This document shows, piece by piece, positions 26,292-37,888 of a stretch of 64,000 bases of DNA. Where the stretch lies: contig OX345637.1 in the NCBI GenBank assembly GCA_947044365.1, forward strand, positions 372,001 to 436,000, read 5' to 3'. The stretch comes from Petrosia ficiformis (taxonomy: Eukaryota > Porifera > Demospongiae > Haplosclerida > Petrosiidae). How positions within the stretch are numbered: the first letter of the stretch is position 1; each line of letters opens with the position of its first letter. The position numbers were made by a program, and so were the translations under genes. Below the pieces are notes generated by a model. The model did not search any database and was not told the DNA's origin. It saw nothing but the letters and a program-made list of their open reading frames with translations.

Positions 26292-29200
26292 TTATATCAC
26301 TCAAAAGTAGGACACCAATAATGACCTACAGTATACCAGTTATTAATTCCATTATTGGTACATAACTATTCGAAAATGTATACACATAGTATTCATAAAT
26401 AATATTACCTGATGCTTTAAGACTTCTTTGATGAGCTACTGTTGTTAGCATTCTTTTACGTTCATAATTCTGTGAAGAAGTGACACAATACTTAATATAT
26501 AAATCATATCACACATATCTAAATGAATTGGGCGTTAAGTTATTAGTTTTATATTTGTTATGAAATATGTTAAAGAAGGATTCTTATCGTACTCGTACAA
26601 CATTTTTATTATTAATGTGATGATTTATTATGTGACTTACAAGCAAGCTGTAAGAAAATGGTGATGATAAATTACATTAAAATAATACATGTATGTATGT
26701 ATGTATGCATGTTTATATGTTGTATGTATGTATATGTATAAATATGTTTGTATGTGCATGTATATATGTATGTACACTGTAAAAATTAATTTTAACCCTC
26801 ATTTGGCTAAATGAGTTTCAATACTATATAAATCAATACTGATTTCTTTTCTTGCTAGCAAGAAGTAATTTATTTCTTTTGATCTTGATCTACATGTATA
26901 TTGACTCGTATATACGGTACATGCCATAATAATGGTATTCACACATACAATTACGTGCTAACTTCTGAAATATGTGGCGTACATCGGATGTTATTACTAA
27001 TAAAGGTACAAACTCATGTACATAATTATACTAATTAATCTAGAATGAGCATGTAATATAATTATGCTGTTTTCCTAGATGCTAGAATGGGAATGATAAT
27101 AATTCTCCACAGACTATATCTAATAATATACTTAATATACTACTACATATACATTATAATTAAGTTACCATGTCTTTTATTATGAAATGTAATTTGTACA
27201 CTAGTCAATATAGATAAAGATTAAATGAAATTTGTGCTTTTTAATATTACCTAGCAAAAAAAAGGTATTCAGCATTGATGAAAATAGAATTGCATTGAAA
27301 CTCTTGTAACCAACTGAAGGTCAAAATAACCTATTATACTTTTTACAAAGTATGTATGTATGTACGTATGTATGTACATAAATATAATATTATATATATG
27401 TATGTATGTATCTATATGTATGTACATGTATATATGCCTTGGCTATTATAATTGTAATTATTGATAAGATAATGATGTTGTATAATGTATATATGTGATG
27501 TACAAGAAAGATGTATTGTAAAACTGAGGGCATACACTTTTAATGACACTTACCATATCAAATTTCTCAAAATTATCTTCTAGAAGTTTCTTCTGTTCGC
27601 CCTCTATTACTATACTCTTTCTTCTCAATGATTCTGTAACATACTTCTTTTGTTTTTCAATATCTTTCATGAGAAGGGATTGTACCTGACTAACAAGATC
27701 ATCCTTTATTGATTGACTTCTGACCTAAAAAGAAAATGATTTATTTATCTCTCTAATAACACTATCCGCCAACCCATTCTAATTAAAGTAGTAAAATATA
27801 GTACACTAAAATAAATTAGTGAGGTAAGTTAAAACTAACTGAAAACGTTAGTCAGTGTAAATCCTTCCACAACAACTACTCAAATTGTTAACTTTCTATT
27901 TGAAATGAACACCCTTTGGTATCATAACTAGAGAAATTATACATGTATATTACACAATCAATGTATGCATCATGACACAAAGGTATGTGCTGTAGAAGTA
28001 ATCAGTTTAGTACTGTGAGATTATTGTTATCATAAACAGATTTTAACCTCACCTGTACAGATACTGGTCTTGATGGCTTGTATACAGAAAAGACTTTGAA
28101 AGTATTCTGAGATTGACTTTGCTCGCAAAGATCTAAGTCTTCTACCTGAAGTATTGTGTATAATAACTTAATGTTGTATTGTAAATAATAACATGTTGAT
28201 TGAGCTAACTAATATTGCAAATGATGTCTATATGAAATCACTTGTAATAGTCACATGTCATATGTCAATCACATGACTCACTAGTATATGTCCTTTGTAG
28301 GTATATCCATCAGATCCTTTCTTTTTAAGAAATAGTAGACATTTTTCAAACAGCAACATCGATCGTTCTCCTCCTCCTCTACCTTGAACTTTACAGCTCT
28401 CCTATAATACAAACATAATAGATTGATATAATAATGACAAACTAGATACATGTACATGTAGATGCATAGAGATTAAAACACAAAAGACTAGATGAACACA
28501 GATAAATACACAGATTGATAGATTGACAGATGTACACTGATAGCAGTTTACATGATTACTTATAATATTATGACAAGTAATTTTAAACATACAGAGTAAG
28601 TTATTATAACCAATGTTTAGAGTAAATAAATTTGTGTAATACCACATGTTTGCTAAGCTTAAAACCACATAACTTATGATACCAAAATATGCTTTAGATA
28701 TACTTTAACGTAATGACATACTTCAACTAGCAAATCACCACAAGATGTCAAATCTCCTCCAAGCTAAGATAAAATATATAACATTAAAAACAATAATCAT
28801 GAATAATCAAATATAAATATTACCTCTTCCAAATTCAGTCCTTTTAAAGATTTTTGTATGTTCTAAAGAAATACCATACATGTATAATTATCAAATTCTA
28901 TGTGTAGTTATTAAATGCAGTGTTAATTAGAATCTATAATTAAAATGTCAACTGATGTATATTACCATTGCAACTCTTTATTTACAACAGCTTGTCCAGT
29001 GGGCACATCAGTAGTACATGTACATAATGCTTGGTCATAATAGGCTCACAGCCGATGTTGTGAAACAGTGTTTTTCAACAAATACTTTAAAACAAAATGG
29101 AAAGCAAGACCAATGGATGGGGGAGAACCATTGTACCATCCTTTGGGGGTAACACTGAGCTTGTCTATCTATCTGTCTATCTTTGTCTCACTTCCACTCT

Positions 29201-29850
29201 TCTTAGATTCTCTTGTTGTCTCTTTGTTTCATTAATTTCTGAAGCAATATTCAACATTGTCTCAAGAGCCTCCTATGGGAAATAAGTAGGTGATGGACAA
29301 AGATATAGTGTCAAATAACAAAAGCTATGAAAACATTGAAAAAAATGTAATAGATGAATAGATGTTTACTTACTCCAATTTCCTGGAACCCTTCCAAGTT
29401 TTCAGAGAATCCTTTCAATATTTGCTAAATAAAAACCAAATAAGTAAATACACTATCATGAATGAGCGAATGAAATGGTATTTCAAAAAAAGGTGTCACA
29501 TGTGTATATACAATACCATATAAATGATAAGGTGTGATTGACAAAGCAAATATATAAATGGTAACGATAACAAACAATTGAATGTATATTCATATAATTA
29601 TGTATATGTATGTACATGTATGTATATATGAACGTATATGTATGCATATGTTTGTATGTATGTATATGTATGTGTAGATATGTCTAGTATGTATCTGTGT
29701 AACTAGGAGTTTGTGTAGAATGCATATATATTTCTATAATTATATGTGCATACTGTATGTAACTATTTATTATGTATATATGTGTACATGTATGTATATA
29801 GGTATGTATGTATGTATGTATACATGTAAACATGTATATGTATATGTATA

Positions 29851-29898
<48 letters not shown>

Positions 29899-32709
29899 CT
29901 GTATATGTACATACTACATACATACATATGTATGTATGTACATGTATGTGTGGCTTTTTGTATGTTTTAAAGATTACTTCTAGTAGTAGTCTATATTTCA
30001 GAATTCTTTGAACAGGTTTATGAAGATATGTTATTAATGGAAGTGGATGTCCTATTTGTAATTGACATTGCTACAGGAAGAAAAGATTGAATGAATAAAT
30101 AGATGAATAGATGAATCAATATACTAATACACACATAATAATAAACAGATAGATACATACATGTAGGTAGAGAGATATTGATAAATGAATGAACAATACA
30201 CAGATGTTTCATAATGATTATACCAGTATGAAGTCCCTAGTGACTGAATTGTTTTTCATAGTTTGTTGTAATAACTCTTCACTTTTGGGGAAATTAGTAC
30301 AGTACAATATATACTCACGAAAATTGTTTGTCTACCAATGAAAATAAAATAAACTGTGAATGAATACCAAAACAGTTATGTATTGGAGGTTTAGTTGCTC
30401 TGTGGTATTTTACTATTGTGATATGAAAAGATAACTTTCACTATCATGCTGCTATTTGAAGTTATCCAACTAAGGACATCCCGTTTGTCATATAATATGT
30501 AAAGTTATAGTATATTGTAATTTTAGATAATATTATTATAAACCAAGTGACCATTTTAATTAAACAACTGTAACTTGGGAAAACAACCAAAAGTACATGT
30601 GAAAACAAATTGTGCGTGCATGTCAATACATCACATGAGTAACTTCATACGTGTGTGGTGGATTCACTGCACATGTGTCAGTGGATAGAGGTCAAATTAC
30701 AACAGGATAGTTAGTAATATGTTATGTGATATTAGATGTTGTTGAAACATTGAGTAATCTACTTTCCTTTTGATTAATAAAATTTTATATACAATGTAGT
30801 CTATTTCACAAGATGACGTGTAAAATACTACAGTATGTATGTTATGTAGATAGTGTTACAAGTATGATATAACACTATAGTATATGTATTAGTAACATGT
30901 AGCTATATATGCTTATGATCATGCTGTATGTTCAATTTATAGTTTAAATAAATAATTAATTATATTTTGTTTTGTTTCTATGAAACTTACATGATTAATA
31001 AATACATTAGCAAATTGAACAGGATTATCATAAGAATCAAGTAATGTGTTGCAAATATTTCTAATAGAGAGATCATAATTACATGAAATTACACGAATAT
31101 AATATATTTGTGTTCATGCATTCTTACAAGTGGATTTCGTAGAGTTTTCTGATATTACAGAATACAATCTGCAAGAATGCCGATCCCTGTGATTCAGCAA
31201 ACAGAAATTCGTACAGTGGTTTCAGATAACCCTACATGTGATAACAAAATATTAATTAATTCAGAACTTAGTAGCTAAAGTTTGTTATCAGGAAGTCTGA
31301 ATCTGCTCTGTCCAAGTGTGTGTATATATGTGTGGGTGTTTTTGTGTATGTGTTTTGGCTTAGTTATAATTTGGCTTAGTTATAATTTTAGTATAGATCA
31401 CTTTATTCTCAAATTTGGTAATGGTAATTTGTATGTGGTAGTCATTTACCACAGTATCAGTGATTGTCATGTGTTTATAGCTGAAGTTTAGGCAGACTGC
31501 CAATTACCAGTTTCAATTCAAGATACTTTATATGGATCAGGATTACTTTAATTATTATACGCACACTTCCCAGATACAAAACTTATTGTTATCAACATAA
31601 TTATAAACACACACAAATACTCACACACACATACATATATAGTACCAATGGTCATGTTTTTACTGTAGCTATCATCATATATAATGGAATTATTTTGTTA
31701 GTACTACATCAAATTGAATTAAGTGCAATCTTATGAGTGGAAAGGTCCTGGAGTGTCCAAAACAGTTAAATTTAGTATGTATATGACCAACTATAGGCAT
31801 ATGTATGAATAGTAACACAATGCAAGCAGATTTTTAGATGTTGTTAAATAAATGACAAATAATTATTTGTTTTGAGTGGATTTAGTATTGAATATCAGAC
31901 TCTTGTTTACCTACACATTTAGTACTATTGTAGAAAAAAAATCCCATGTATGATCATGTGGTCAACAGTTTATAATATACAACAAAGTTCAATTCCTAAT
32001 ATAACTATGCTACTAAACAAAGGACAAGGTATAGCTTATGACGCAAGCAAAAAGTAATGAACTATTAAACCTCAATAATGTAGACCGTAGTAAAAAAATT
32101 GAAACTTTTTAGAATTAACTTTTCCTACTCTATTTCTACAAGAATGATCACATATGTATTTAAGTATAAGGTTTTGTTAAAGGAATGAAATAATCATGTT
32201 CTGTTGTTAACTCTTTGTGTATCCAATGTCATCGCACATTTATAATTATGCAAGAATAAGTATATATATATATATTATATACATACATCATCAGTATATG
32301 CTATGTAGATACATACAAGGTATATTAATACATACATACAATTAATGACAGGCTGGTCCATGTATTAATACAGACATAATAATGATATATTTCATACAAT
32401 TACACAAATACACCTATACATAAATACATAAGTATACACACTTACCACAATCACTTCATCCAATGATTCTAAATAACATCTTTCAGTTGTGACCATCTCT
32501 TCAACAACATAAGCACATCTTCGAGGCCATGCTTGAAAGAGCCTTTCAAGATCAATAAGCTCCTCAATTGTATCATCATCTTGAACAGTTCTTGGCCTTA
32601 CAGTATTTCGAAAATGCTCAGGTTGCTTGAACTGTGGGATAGCAGATTTAGGGCGACTACTCCCATGAATTGTGTTTGACATTGGAGACAGTAGAACTGC
32701 TTTAGACAT
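18919..32709 (-). CDS. DH-PH RhoGEF with C-terminal transmembrane anchor
   Basis: Twenty-two exons in transcript order: 32446-32709, 31128-31231, 30991-31060, 30224-30331, 29978-30070, 29374-29424, 29192-29272, 28824-28862, 28722-28763, 28282-28401, 28053-28145, 27554-27724, 26409-26469, 25970-26029, 24215-24393, 24116-24155, 23590-23818, 23349-23509, 22661-22978, 21114-21310, 20547-20661, 18919-20459. Phases close perfectly: 1378 residues. The DH domain (about 63-262) has [24 protein letters not shown] and the diagnostic [16 protein letters not shown]; the PH domain (about 270-355) includes [16 protein letters not shown]. Then come a coiled-coil-prone segment (356-412), a long Ser/Glu-rich disordered region with a run of nine Glu near residue 780, and a hydrophobic helix at about 1349-1365 ([17 protein letters not shown]) followed by 13 residues. 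Role from family: GDP/GTP exchange on Rho GTPases, here probably at a membrane. The DH is closest in feel to the PLEKHG group, but I would not assign an orthologue. Confidence 0.9.
20665..21110. repeat. TATG/TACA microsatellite tract
   Basis: Imperfect (TATG)n and (ACAT)n arrays with many TACATGTA palindromes fill this RhoGEF intron. Confidence 0.85.
21784..22165. repeat. Minisatellite with two interleaved unit types
   Basis: Units of roughly 36 bp built on ATTGTGGGTTTGATAA are repeated about ten times. Some continue TTAGCCTACCATTGGAGTC, others TTACATCAAATATACATACAC. It lies in the RhoGEF intron between exons 22661-22978 and 21114-21310. Confidence 0.85.
23020..23270. repeat. TACA/CATA microsatellite tract
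   Basis: Degenerate ACAT/GTAT repeats in the RhoGEF intron between exons 23349-23509 and 22661-22978. Confidence 0.75.
23840..24040. repeat. Degenerate ATCC/ATTC tetranucleotide tract
   Basis: ATCCATTCATTCATCC-type units fill most of the RhoGEF intron between exons 24116-24155 and 23590-23818. Confidence 0.8.
25272..25870. mobile_element. piggyBac-like non-autonomous element (MITE), 599 bp
   Basis: The element is bounded by TTAA on both sides (25268-25271, 25871-25874) and has terminal inverted repeats CCCTTTAAGCACTG and CAGTGCTCTAAGGG. TTAA duplication with CCC termini is the signature of piggyBac elements. The interior is GC-richer than its surroundings; no transposase is present. It sits in a RhoGEF intron, and a diverged inverted copy lies at 34380-34930. 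Confidence 0.87.
26240..26290. repeat. (TA)n microsatellite
   Basis: An almost pure AT dinucleotide run within a RhoGEF intron. Confidence 0.9.
26690..26775. repeat. TATG microsatellite
   Basis: Imperfect TGTA/TATG repeats in the long RhoGEF intron between exons 27554-27724 and 26409-26469. A similar tract is at 27350-27435. Confidence 0.8.
29590..29960. repeat. TATG and (TA)n microsatellite tract
   Basis: Long imperfect TATG repeats with a TA run at about 29855-29893, in the RhoGEF intron between exons 29978-30070 and 29374-29424. Confidence 0.85.
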
Positions 32710-33384
32710 TATGATACTCTAGATCAACACAATAGATATTTATATAATTATTGATTGTAGGAGAGATCAGTAAATACAGTTATTATGCTGTAATTACACT
32801 AGCTTTAATCGAATCACTGATCATACGGCATACTATATATATATACATATACATATATATATAGCTATATAGGAATCATTGCAATAAAAATAGTATCACT
32901 CACTATACAGCAAAGAGCTCCCTTTAGCAGTTAATTAAAAGTTGCTACTGAAATTTCAAAACAGCCACTGAAATAAATCAGTCAATACTGCTACATTATG
33001 CTGCTACATTACCTAGTATAGAAAATTCTATTTTACATAGTTCACATTCCTATAAAAGAATGGGACTGTCAGCCACACCTCCCAACCTCGTGTAACAATA
33101 GTGAAGAAGGCTTTGCTAATCTCGCCTCAAATTGAAAATAAACACTAAATTCTAATGTATAAAGGAAAGTGAAGAATTCAAAGGTATGCATAGTTGTGCT
33201 TTTATTAATATAATTTATGTATATTATATAGTTTTTGAACTTCATGACGAAGTACAAAAACTTTCACCATTAAATTGTTAATGAGATGTGAAAAATGCTA
33301 GTTATCTTCTCCAAGCACATGTGATGCTGGAAATATGACCTACTTTCGTTAGTTACTAGGTCTAGTTAGTTAAACCTCGTTTAT
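32710..33384. other. Upstream region of the RhoGEF gene
   Basis: Presumed promoter and 5' UTR of the minus-strand RhoGEF. Contains a short TATA/TACATA tract (32837-32862) and, at 33068-33095, a 28-bp sequence also found just upstream of the aminopeptidase start codon. No coding signal was seen. Confidence 0.5.
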
Positions 33385-33605
33385 TCTAGTCTCGCGTAGC
33401 CAGGCCCAATCTACTACGAAAGAAGGGTCTAGTCAACCCACTATACTAACATTTGTCAAGTGCGTCAAGTACCTAGCAAACTGGTAATTGAATTCATAAC
33501 TGTAGCAATGATATTCATACAGCTGGCTTACTGGGAAAATGCAGTTCAGTGGGCTGACCAGGCCCTTCCTTCGTAGTAGATGAGGTCTGGCTATGTGAGA
33601 CTAGA
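33385..33605. mobile_element. Foldback MITE with long terminal inverted repeats, TTTAT target duplication
   Basis: The 221-bp element starts TCTAGTCTCGCGTAGCCAGG and ends with the inverse (GCTATGTGAGACTAGA). The inverted arms are about 60 bp and share AATCTACTACGAAAGAAGGG versus the reverse of CCTTCCTTCGTAGTAGAT. It is flanked by TTTAT at 33380-33384 and 33606-33610, a probable target-site duplication. No coding capacity. Confidence 0.85.
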
Positions 33606-34255
33606 TTTATTTACCTTCAGAGAGGGTATCATGAATGTGAATCTGACAACATTTATTCTTCATCTGTATTTTAAAAAAATAGAGATGTATGGGACAGTAC
33701 GCTGCACCAAATTCTAGAAGAAGAAAGAAACATTAAAAACTTGTTTTCACCAGGGTTTACTTCTGTACTATCAAGTCATAAACAAACTTTATTAGTAATT
33801 ATCAATAGAATTATTACTAATTTGAACTACTCACTATAATCTGTAATATTTGTGATTCGCTAATTCTTTTGAATCTTCTATACCTTAACTAAACTGTAAA
33901 TTGACGATTCATTTCAAGTTAATATTTCTCTCCAATTTTGCAATTCTGCCATTTCCACAATTCCATTCGAAAAACACCACAAATTTATACTTCTTGACCT
34001 CAAATGAAATAGCATACTCTGTATTTGTTAGTGTACAGCCAACTCTGTACTCTAACATAATTATTGTAAATATTATAATTATATAAATTATAATATACTA
34101 TAAGCTATCATGGTAGGTATATATTATTGTATATCAGAATTGTAGTATAGTTCGCACATCTCTATTTGTTTTATCAGATCACTGGCCTCAGTTTTTAATG
34201 TTTCTTGTAATCTTGTTGCATAGTGTCCTCGGCTTTACCTCAGACAGCTGTGCAA

Positions 34256-34342
34256 CTGGAGATATTCCTTGGTGGAAAAGAGAGAGATAAAAAGAGACAG
34301 AGAGAGAGGGGGAGTGAGAGAGCTCACTCACTCACTCACTCG
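34256..34342. repeat. GA-rich and CTCA simple repeats
   Basis: AGAGAG-type purine tract followed by tandem CTCA units next to the piggyBac-like MITE. Confidence 0.8.
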
Positions 34343-34379
34343 AAAAACTTTCATTAAAGTTTTTATCGTTTAATTTTAA

Positions 34380-34930
34380 CCCTCAGAGCACCGAGCATGT
34401 TTTTCACGATTCTTCCATTTCCAATACTGATGGCTCAAAAGCAGATATCTCACCAAATGTGGTTCTTTTTCTGACATGAACTACTGTTTCTGATAAACTT
34501 GCGACTCAAAACTTCCCAAGCGCTTAGGTCAAATGCAGAGTTCTCCCTCTTTTGACAGCAGCTGGGGCAAACTAAATTGCACCAGCAACACTCACAACAT
34601 CAGGTTTCCCGGCAAGATAAATGTCTCAGCTACCCACCAGATTGCATGGGCGAGGTCAATGAAACTCTAAATTGTGTAATAAACAAGGGGGTGTAGCCCC
34701 TTTCAAATCCTGGTCACTCAATAGGAGATACCCCATTTTAATATTCCCCCAGCACTATGTATATATTTAGGCCCAAGTGTGGAAGAAAAGCCATCAATGT
34801 TTTTATGGGCTTGTCACTGACAGCAGTTACAAACATTTGGAGTGCTCAGTTCATCATGCTAGGAACGCACTACCAAATGCATAGGTGAAATTTCATAAAT
34901 ACAATGTATGTGACATTGGTCCTCTAAAGG
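34380..34930. mobile_element. Second piggyBac-like MITE, inverted relative to 25272-25870
   Basis: Bounded by TTAA (34376-34379, 34931-34934) with ends CCCTCAGAGCACCGAG and GGTCCTCTAAAGG. Read on the minus strand it aligns along its length with the first copy (shared AATGTCACATA, GTTCCTAGC, GGCCTAAATA and a G-run near the middle). More diverged and 48 bp shorter. Confidence 0.82.
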
Positions 34931-35039
34931 TTAAAACAATGAGATGATTCATAGAAGCTAAAACATGTTCTTAATGAGTTAGGAATTTAGTTTCTAATGA
35001 AAGTAATACCCCTCTACCTGTTGAAGAGATAATATCTTT

Positions 35040-35280
35040 GTTGAGCTTTGTCTCAATGCTGCATATCTGTAATTCAGAGGAAGTTATTATCAGCAGATTC
35101 ATGGCACAGCAATGGGTTCACCTGTATCGGTTGTTGTTGCCAACTTGGTGATGGAGGAGGTAGAACAGATGGCTATCAGTACCTTTCTTGACACTAGCAT
35201 GCTTGGACTGCTCGCCATCACATAGCCTGGGTAGCTAGATGCTACTATACTCGATCAAAATCAACGATGGTTCCAGCGAT
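35040..35280 (+). mobile_element. Penelope-like retroelement reverse transcriptase remnant
   Basis: In one frame from 35073 the DNA encodes [20 protein letters not shown] preceded by FRGSYYQQI, the conserved GTAMGSP...ANLxMEE block of Penelope-like reverse transcriptases. The frame is lost after about 35220. No endonuclease domain and no full RT are present, so this is a short decayed fragment. Sequence to about 35600 may belong to the same relic. Confidence 0.8.
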
Positions 35281-35734
35281 GCATCCTTGAGTCCTTGAGT
35301 CATGATGTATCCACCAGGTTCCAAATCTATTGAATAGAAAGTGGAAACCTACCCCATCCATACTGGCAGTTAATTGTGACCTCACCAGCCAACCGTCATA
35401 TCATCCATCATAGCCATTGTGTCTTCTGTCATTGTCAGAATTAATCATCACAACATTCTAGCTCGCTGTCATGTTGTCTATCTTTGTCAGAACATAAACT
35501 GTCTGTTGTTTGTATTTTTTTTACATTATAGCTACCCTGATGAAATCTATTGATTAAAATAGCCCAAATCTTGGTGTTATCACAATATATATTAACTGGT
35601 GAAAAAGAATAATAAATAAGAGATATGAAAGTAATAAAACGTGAAACTTATGTGAGTAGGTTGAAACAAATAACTAAGGGAGAATGTGTAACAATTTTTA
35701 TCTGCAAGTGTAATTACTTATGCAGATAAAAACT

Positions 35735-35869
35735 GACGGCGCTAAAAATATTGCGCATGCCCGGTAACGATTCCCCGCCCATTCACCGGAAATCTCGTAT
35801 CAGCCGCTGATTGTCCGTCCCAGAGAGTCAGGGGCCAGCCTGACTGCCCCTGTGTCTAAATATTCCAGT
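35735..35869 (+). promoter_or_regulatory. GC-rich presumptive OXSM promoter
   Basis: A locally GC-rich stretch holding TTGCGCATGCCCG (35750-35762), one base from the NRF-1 palindrome YGCGCAYGCGCR, and ACCGGAAAT (35786-35794), an ETS-like core. Both motifs are common at nuclear genes for mitochondrial proteins. Function is inferred. Confidence 0.4.
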
Positions 35870-37171
35870 ATGAGCAGAAGAGTGGTAGTTACAGGCCTGG
35901 GGCTGTGCACTCCTCTTGGAATAGGAGTCAAAAGGGTGTGGAGAAGGTTGTTGGAAGGACAATCTGGAATAGTAAATTTACCAAAAACTAAGGAGTATAT
36001 AAGTCTGCCATCGCAAGTAGTGGGGAGAGTTCCAGTTGGGACAGGTGATGGCGAATTTGATGAAACAAACTTGGTTACTTCCGCTGAGAAACGTACCATG
36101 GGCTTACCATCGGTTTATGCTTTATGTGCAGCAGAAGAAGCTCTGACAGATTCAAATCTCAAGATTCCTTTCGTTGATCCGGTGTCGCATAAAGTGGGTG
36201 TGTGTATTGGTGCATGTGTGGCTGATTTACAGGAAATAATAACATCTGGGATTATGGTGGAGAAAGGGAAGCATCATAAAGTATCTCCTTACTTTGTACC
36301 GCGGTTTTTATCCAACTTGCCTGCTGGATATGTCAGCATGAGGTACAACCTCAAAGGGCCTAACCACTCCCCAGCTACAGCCTGTGCTACAGGACTACAT
36401 GCTATTGGAGATGCTGCAGTCCTGATTTCTCGCGGATTGTGCAATGTCGTGGTGGCAGGTGCAACAGAGACATGCATACATCCATTAGCTATTGCAGGTT
36501 TCTGCAAAACTAAGGCACTTTCAACAAAATTCAATTCGGACCCTATAAAAGCATCAAGACCTTTTGACTCCAAACGTGATGGTTTTGTCATGAGCGAAGG
36601 AGCTGGCTTGGTAGTTTTAGAAGAACTAGAGCATGCTCTCAGCAGAAGAAGTAAAATATATGCAGAAATATTAGGCTATGGATTGTCAGGTGATGCCTAT
36701 CATCTAACAGCTCCTTTGGAAACCGGTGAAGGTGCAGCTAGAAGTATGTTGTCAGCATTGAAAGATGCCCATCTAAATACAGAAGATATTGGCCACATCA
36801 ATGCTCATGCAACTTCAACGCTGCTAGGTGATTCAGCAGAAAATGCAGCTATAAAATTAGTGTTTGGTGATCACAGTGCCAACCTGTATATTTCTGCTAA
36901 TAAAGGGTCCGTTGGACATTTGCTGAGGGCTTCAGGTTCTGTAGAGGCGATATTCACAATATTAGCTGTTAGTGAAGGAGTGGCTCCACCCACTATTAAC
37001 TTGGATGAGAAAGATGATGAGTTTGATTTAAACTATTGTGAGTCTGGTCCTCAAGAATGGAGAGTAACAGGCGAACAGAGGATTAGAGTCGCTCTAAGCA
37101 ATTCCTTCGGATTTGGTGGAACTAATGGTACTCTCTGTATTGGACAGTATCACAGACCAAATTTAACTTAG
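35870..37171 (+). CDS. OXSM: Mitochondrial-type 3-oxoacyl-ACP synthase (KAS II-like)
   Basis: A single uninterrupted frame of 433 residues, close to the catalytic part of animal OXSM (about 459 residues with presequence). It catalyses decarboxylating condensation of malonyl-ACP with acyl-ACP in mitochondrial type II fatty acid synthesis. The Cys-His-His site is complete: C172 in TACATGLH, H313 in NAHATST and H350 in KGSVGHLL; RRVVVTGLG opens the thiolase fold and NSFGFGGTNG closes it. The first ATG lies only a few residues before the fold, so no mitochondrial presequence is visible; a stop (35765-35767) closes the frame upstream without another ATG. A spliced 5' exon could supply one. It is intronless among intron-rich neighbours. 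Confidence 0.96.
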   Translation: MSRRVVVTGLGLCTPLGIGVKRVWRRLLEGQSGIVNLPKTKEYISLPSQVVGRVPVGTGDGEFDETNLVTSAEKRTMGLPSVYALCAAEEALTDSNLKIPFVDPVSHKVGVCIGACVADLQEIITSGIMVEKGKHHKVSPYFVPRFLSNLPAGYVSMRYNLKGPNHSPATACATGLHAIGDAAVLISRGLCNVVVAGATETCIHPLAIAGFCKTKALSTKFNSDPIKASRPFDSKRDGFVMSEGAGLVVLEELEHALSRRSKIYAEILGYGLSGDAYHLTAPLETGEGAARSMLSALKDAHLNTEDIGHINAHATSTLLGDSAENAAIKLVFGDHSANLYISANKGSVGHLLRASGSVEAIFTILAVSEGVAPPTINLDEKDDEFDLNYCESGPQEWRVTGEQRIRVALSNSFGFGGTNGTLCIGQYHRPNLT

Positions 37172-37888
37172 CCTGATAAGAGTGAATGATTAAAATTAAA
37201 CACTCGTTTTGTTGCTACAATCTATTTACATTTTAACTCCACTGTATGTTTATTATATATATATTATGCAGATTATGAACACGACATTTTAGACTCTTTA
37301 AAATGTTTTAATTCAAAAAAGTCATATAGCCAATCAAATTAAATAAAACAACAAATCAGTTTTGTATGCACTATGATATATAAGTGCAAGTGTATATATC
37401 ACTTTAAAAATAAAATAAACAATTAATTGGTTAGAAGTACCATGCATTTTTTAGTTTGTCGTAGAGGTTGTTGTGGCTACGTGTGTAATGTTATTATAAC
37501 ATTATGTGCACGAAGCATAAAAATTTACACTAGAATAAGTTAAATGTTTCTAAACACTTTTGTTGGCTACAACTGTCAGATACAGAAGTGTTGTTGGAAT
37601 GAACCGGAAACTGTACTAACCAATAAATACTCCATATTTCACGCCAACAATTTAACAACCTGTTAAATTGTTGGCATGAAATGTGAGTAGTTACATTTGC
37701 TGAAATTATAGTGCTTCAATTATAACTTGATTAGTGCAAAGTAATTATGTCGTTAGCATGGTGTGGAAATTATTGAACAACCAAATATTTCACTAGTACT
37801 GTTTCACTTCTAAAAGTGTACCATTCTGTGCAGAGGAACATTCAGCAGCCATTGAATTGACTTGGCCAGCAGCATCAGTGTTAGCAGT
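37172..37888. other. Intergenic region OXSM / EF-hand gene
   Basis: AT-rich DNA with a short TA run near 37254 and a strong foldback at 37636-37682. Presumed OXSM 3' UTR and EF-hand gene promoter; no further feature was recognised. Confidence 0.6.
37636..37682. repeat. 22-bp inverted repeat with 3-bp loop
   Basis: The arms ATTTCACGCCAACAATTTAA(CA) and its inverse around ACC differ at one position. It is about 200 bp upstream of the EF-hand start codon and could be a tiny MITE or a transcript hairpin. Confidence 0.8.

Noticed and set aside
35800..36099. Minus-strand frames antisense to OXSM (also 36289-36591)
   Set aside because: Shadows of a well-supported coding exon.
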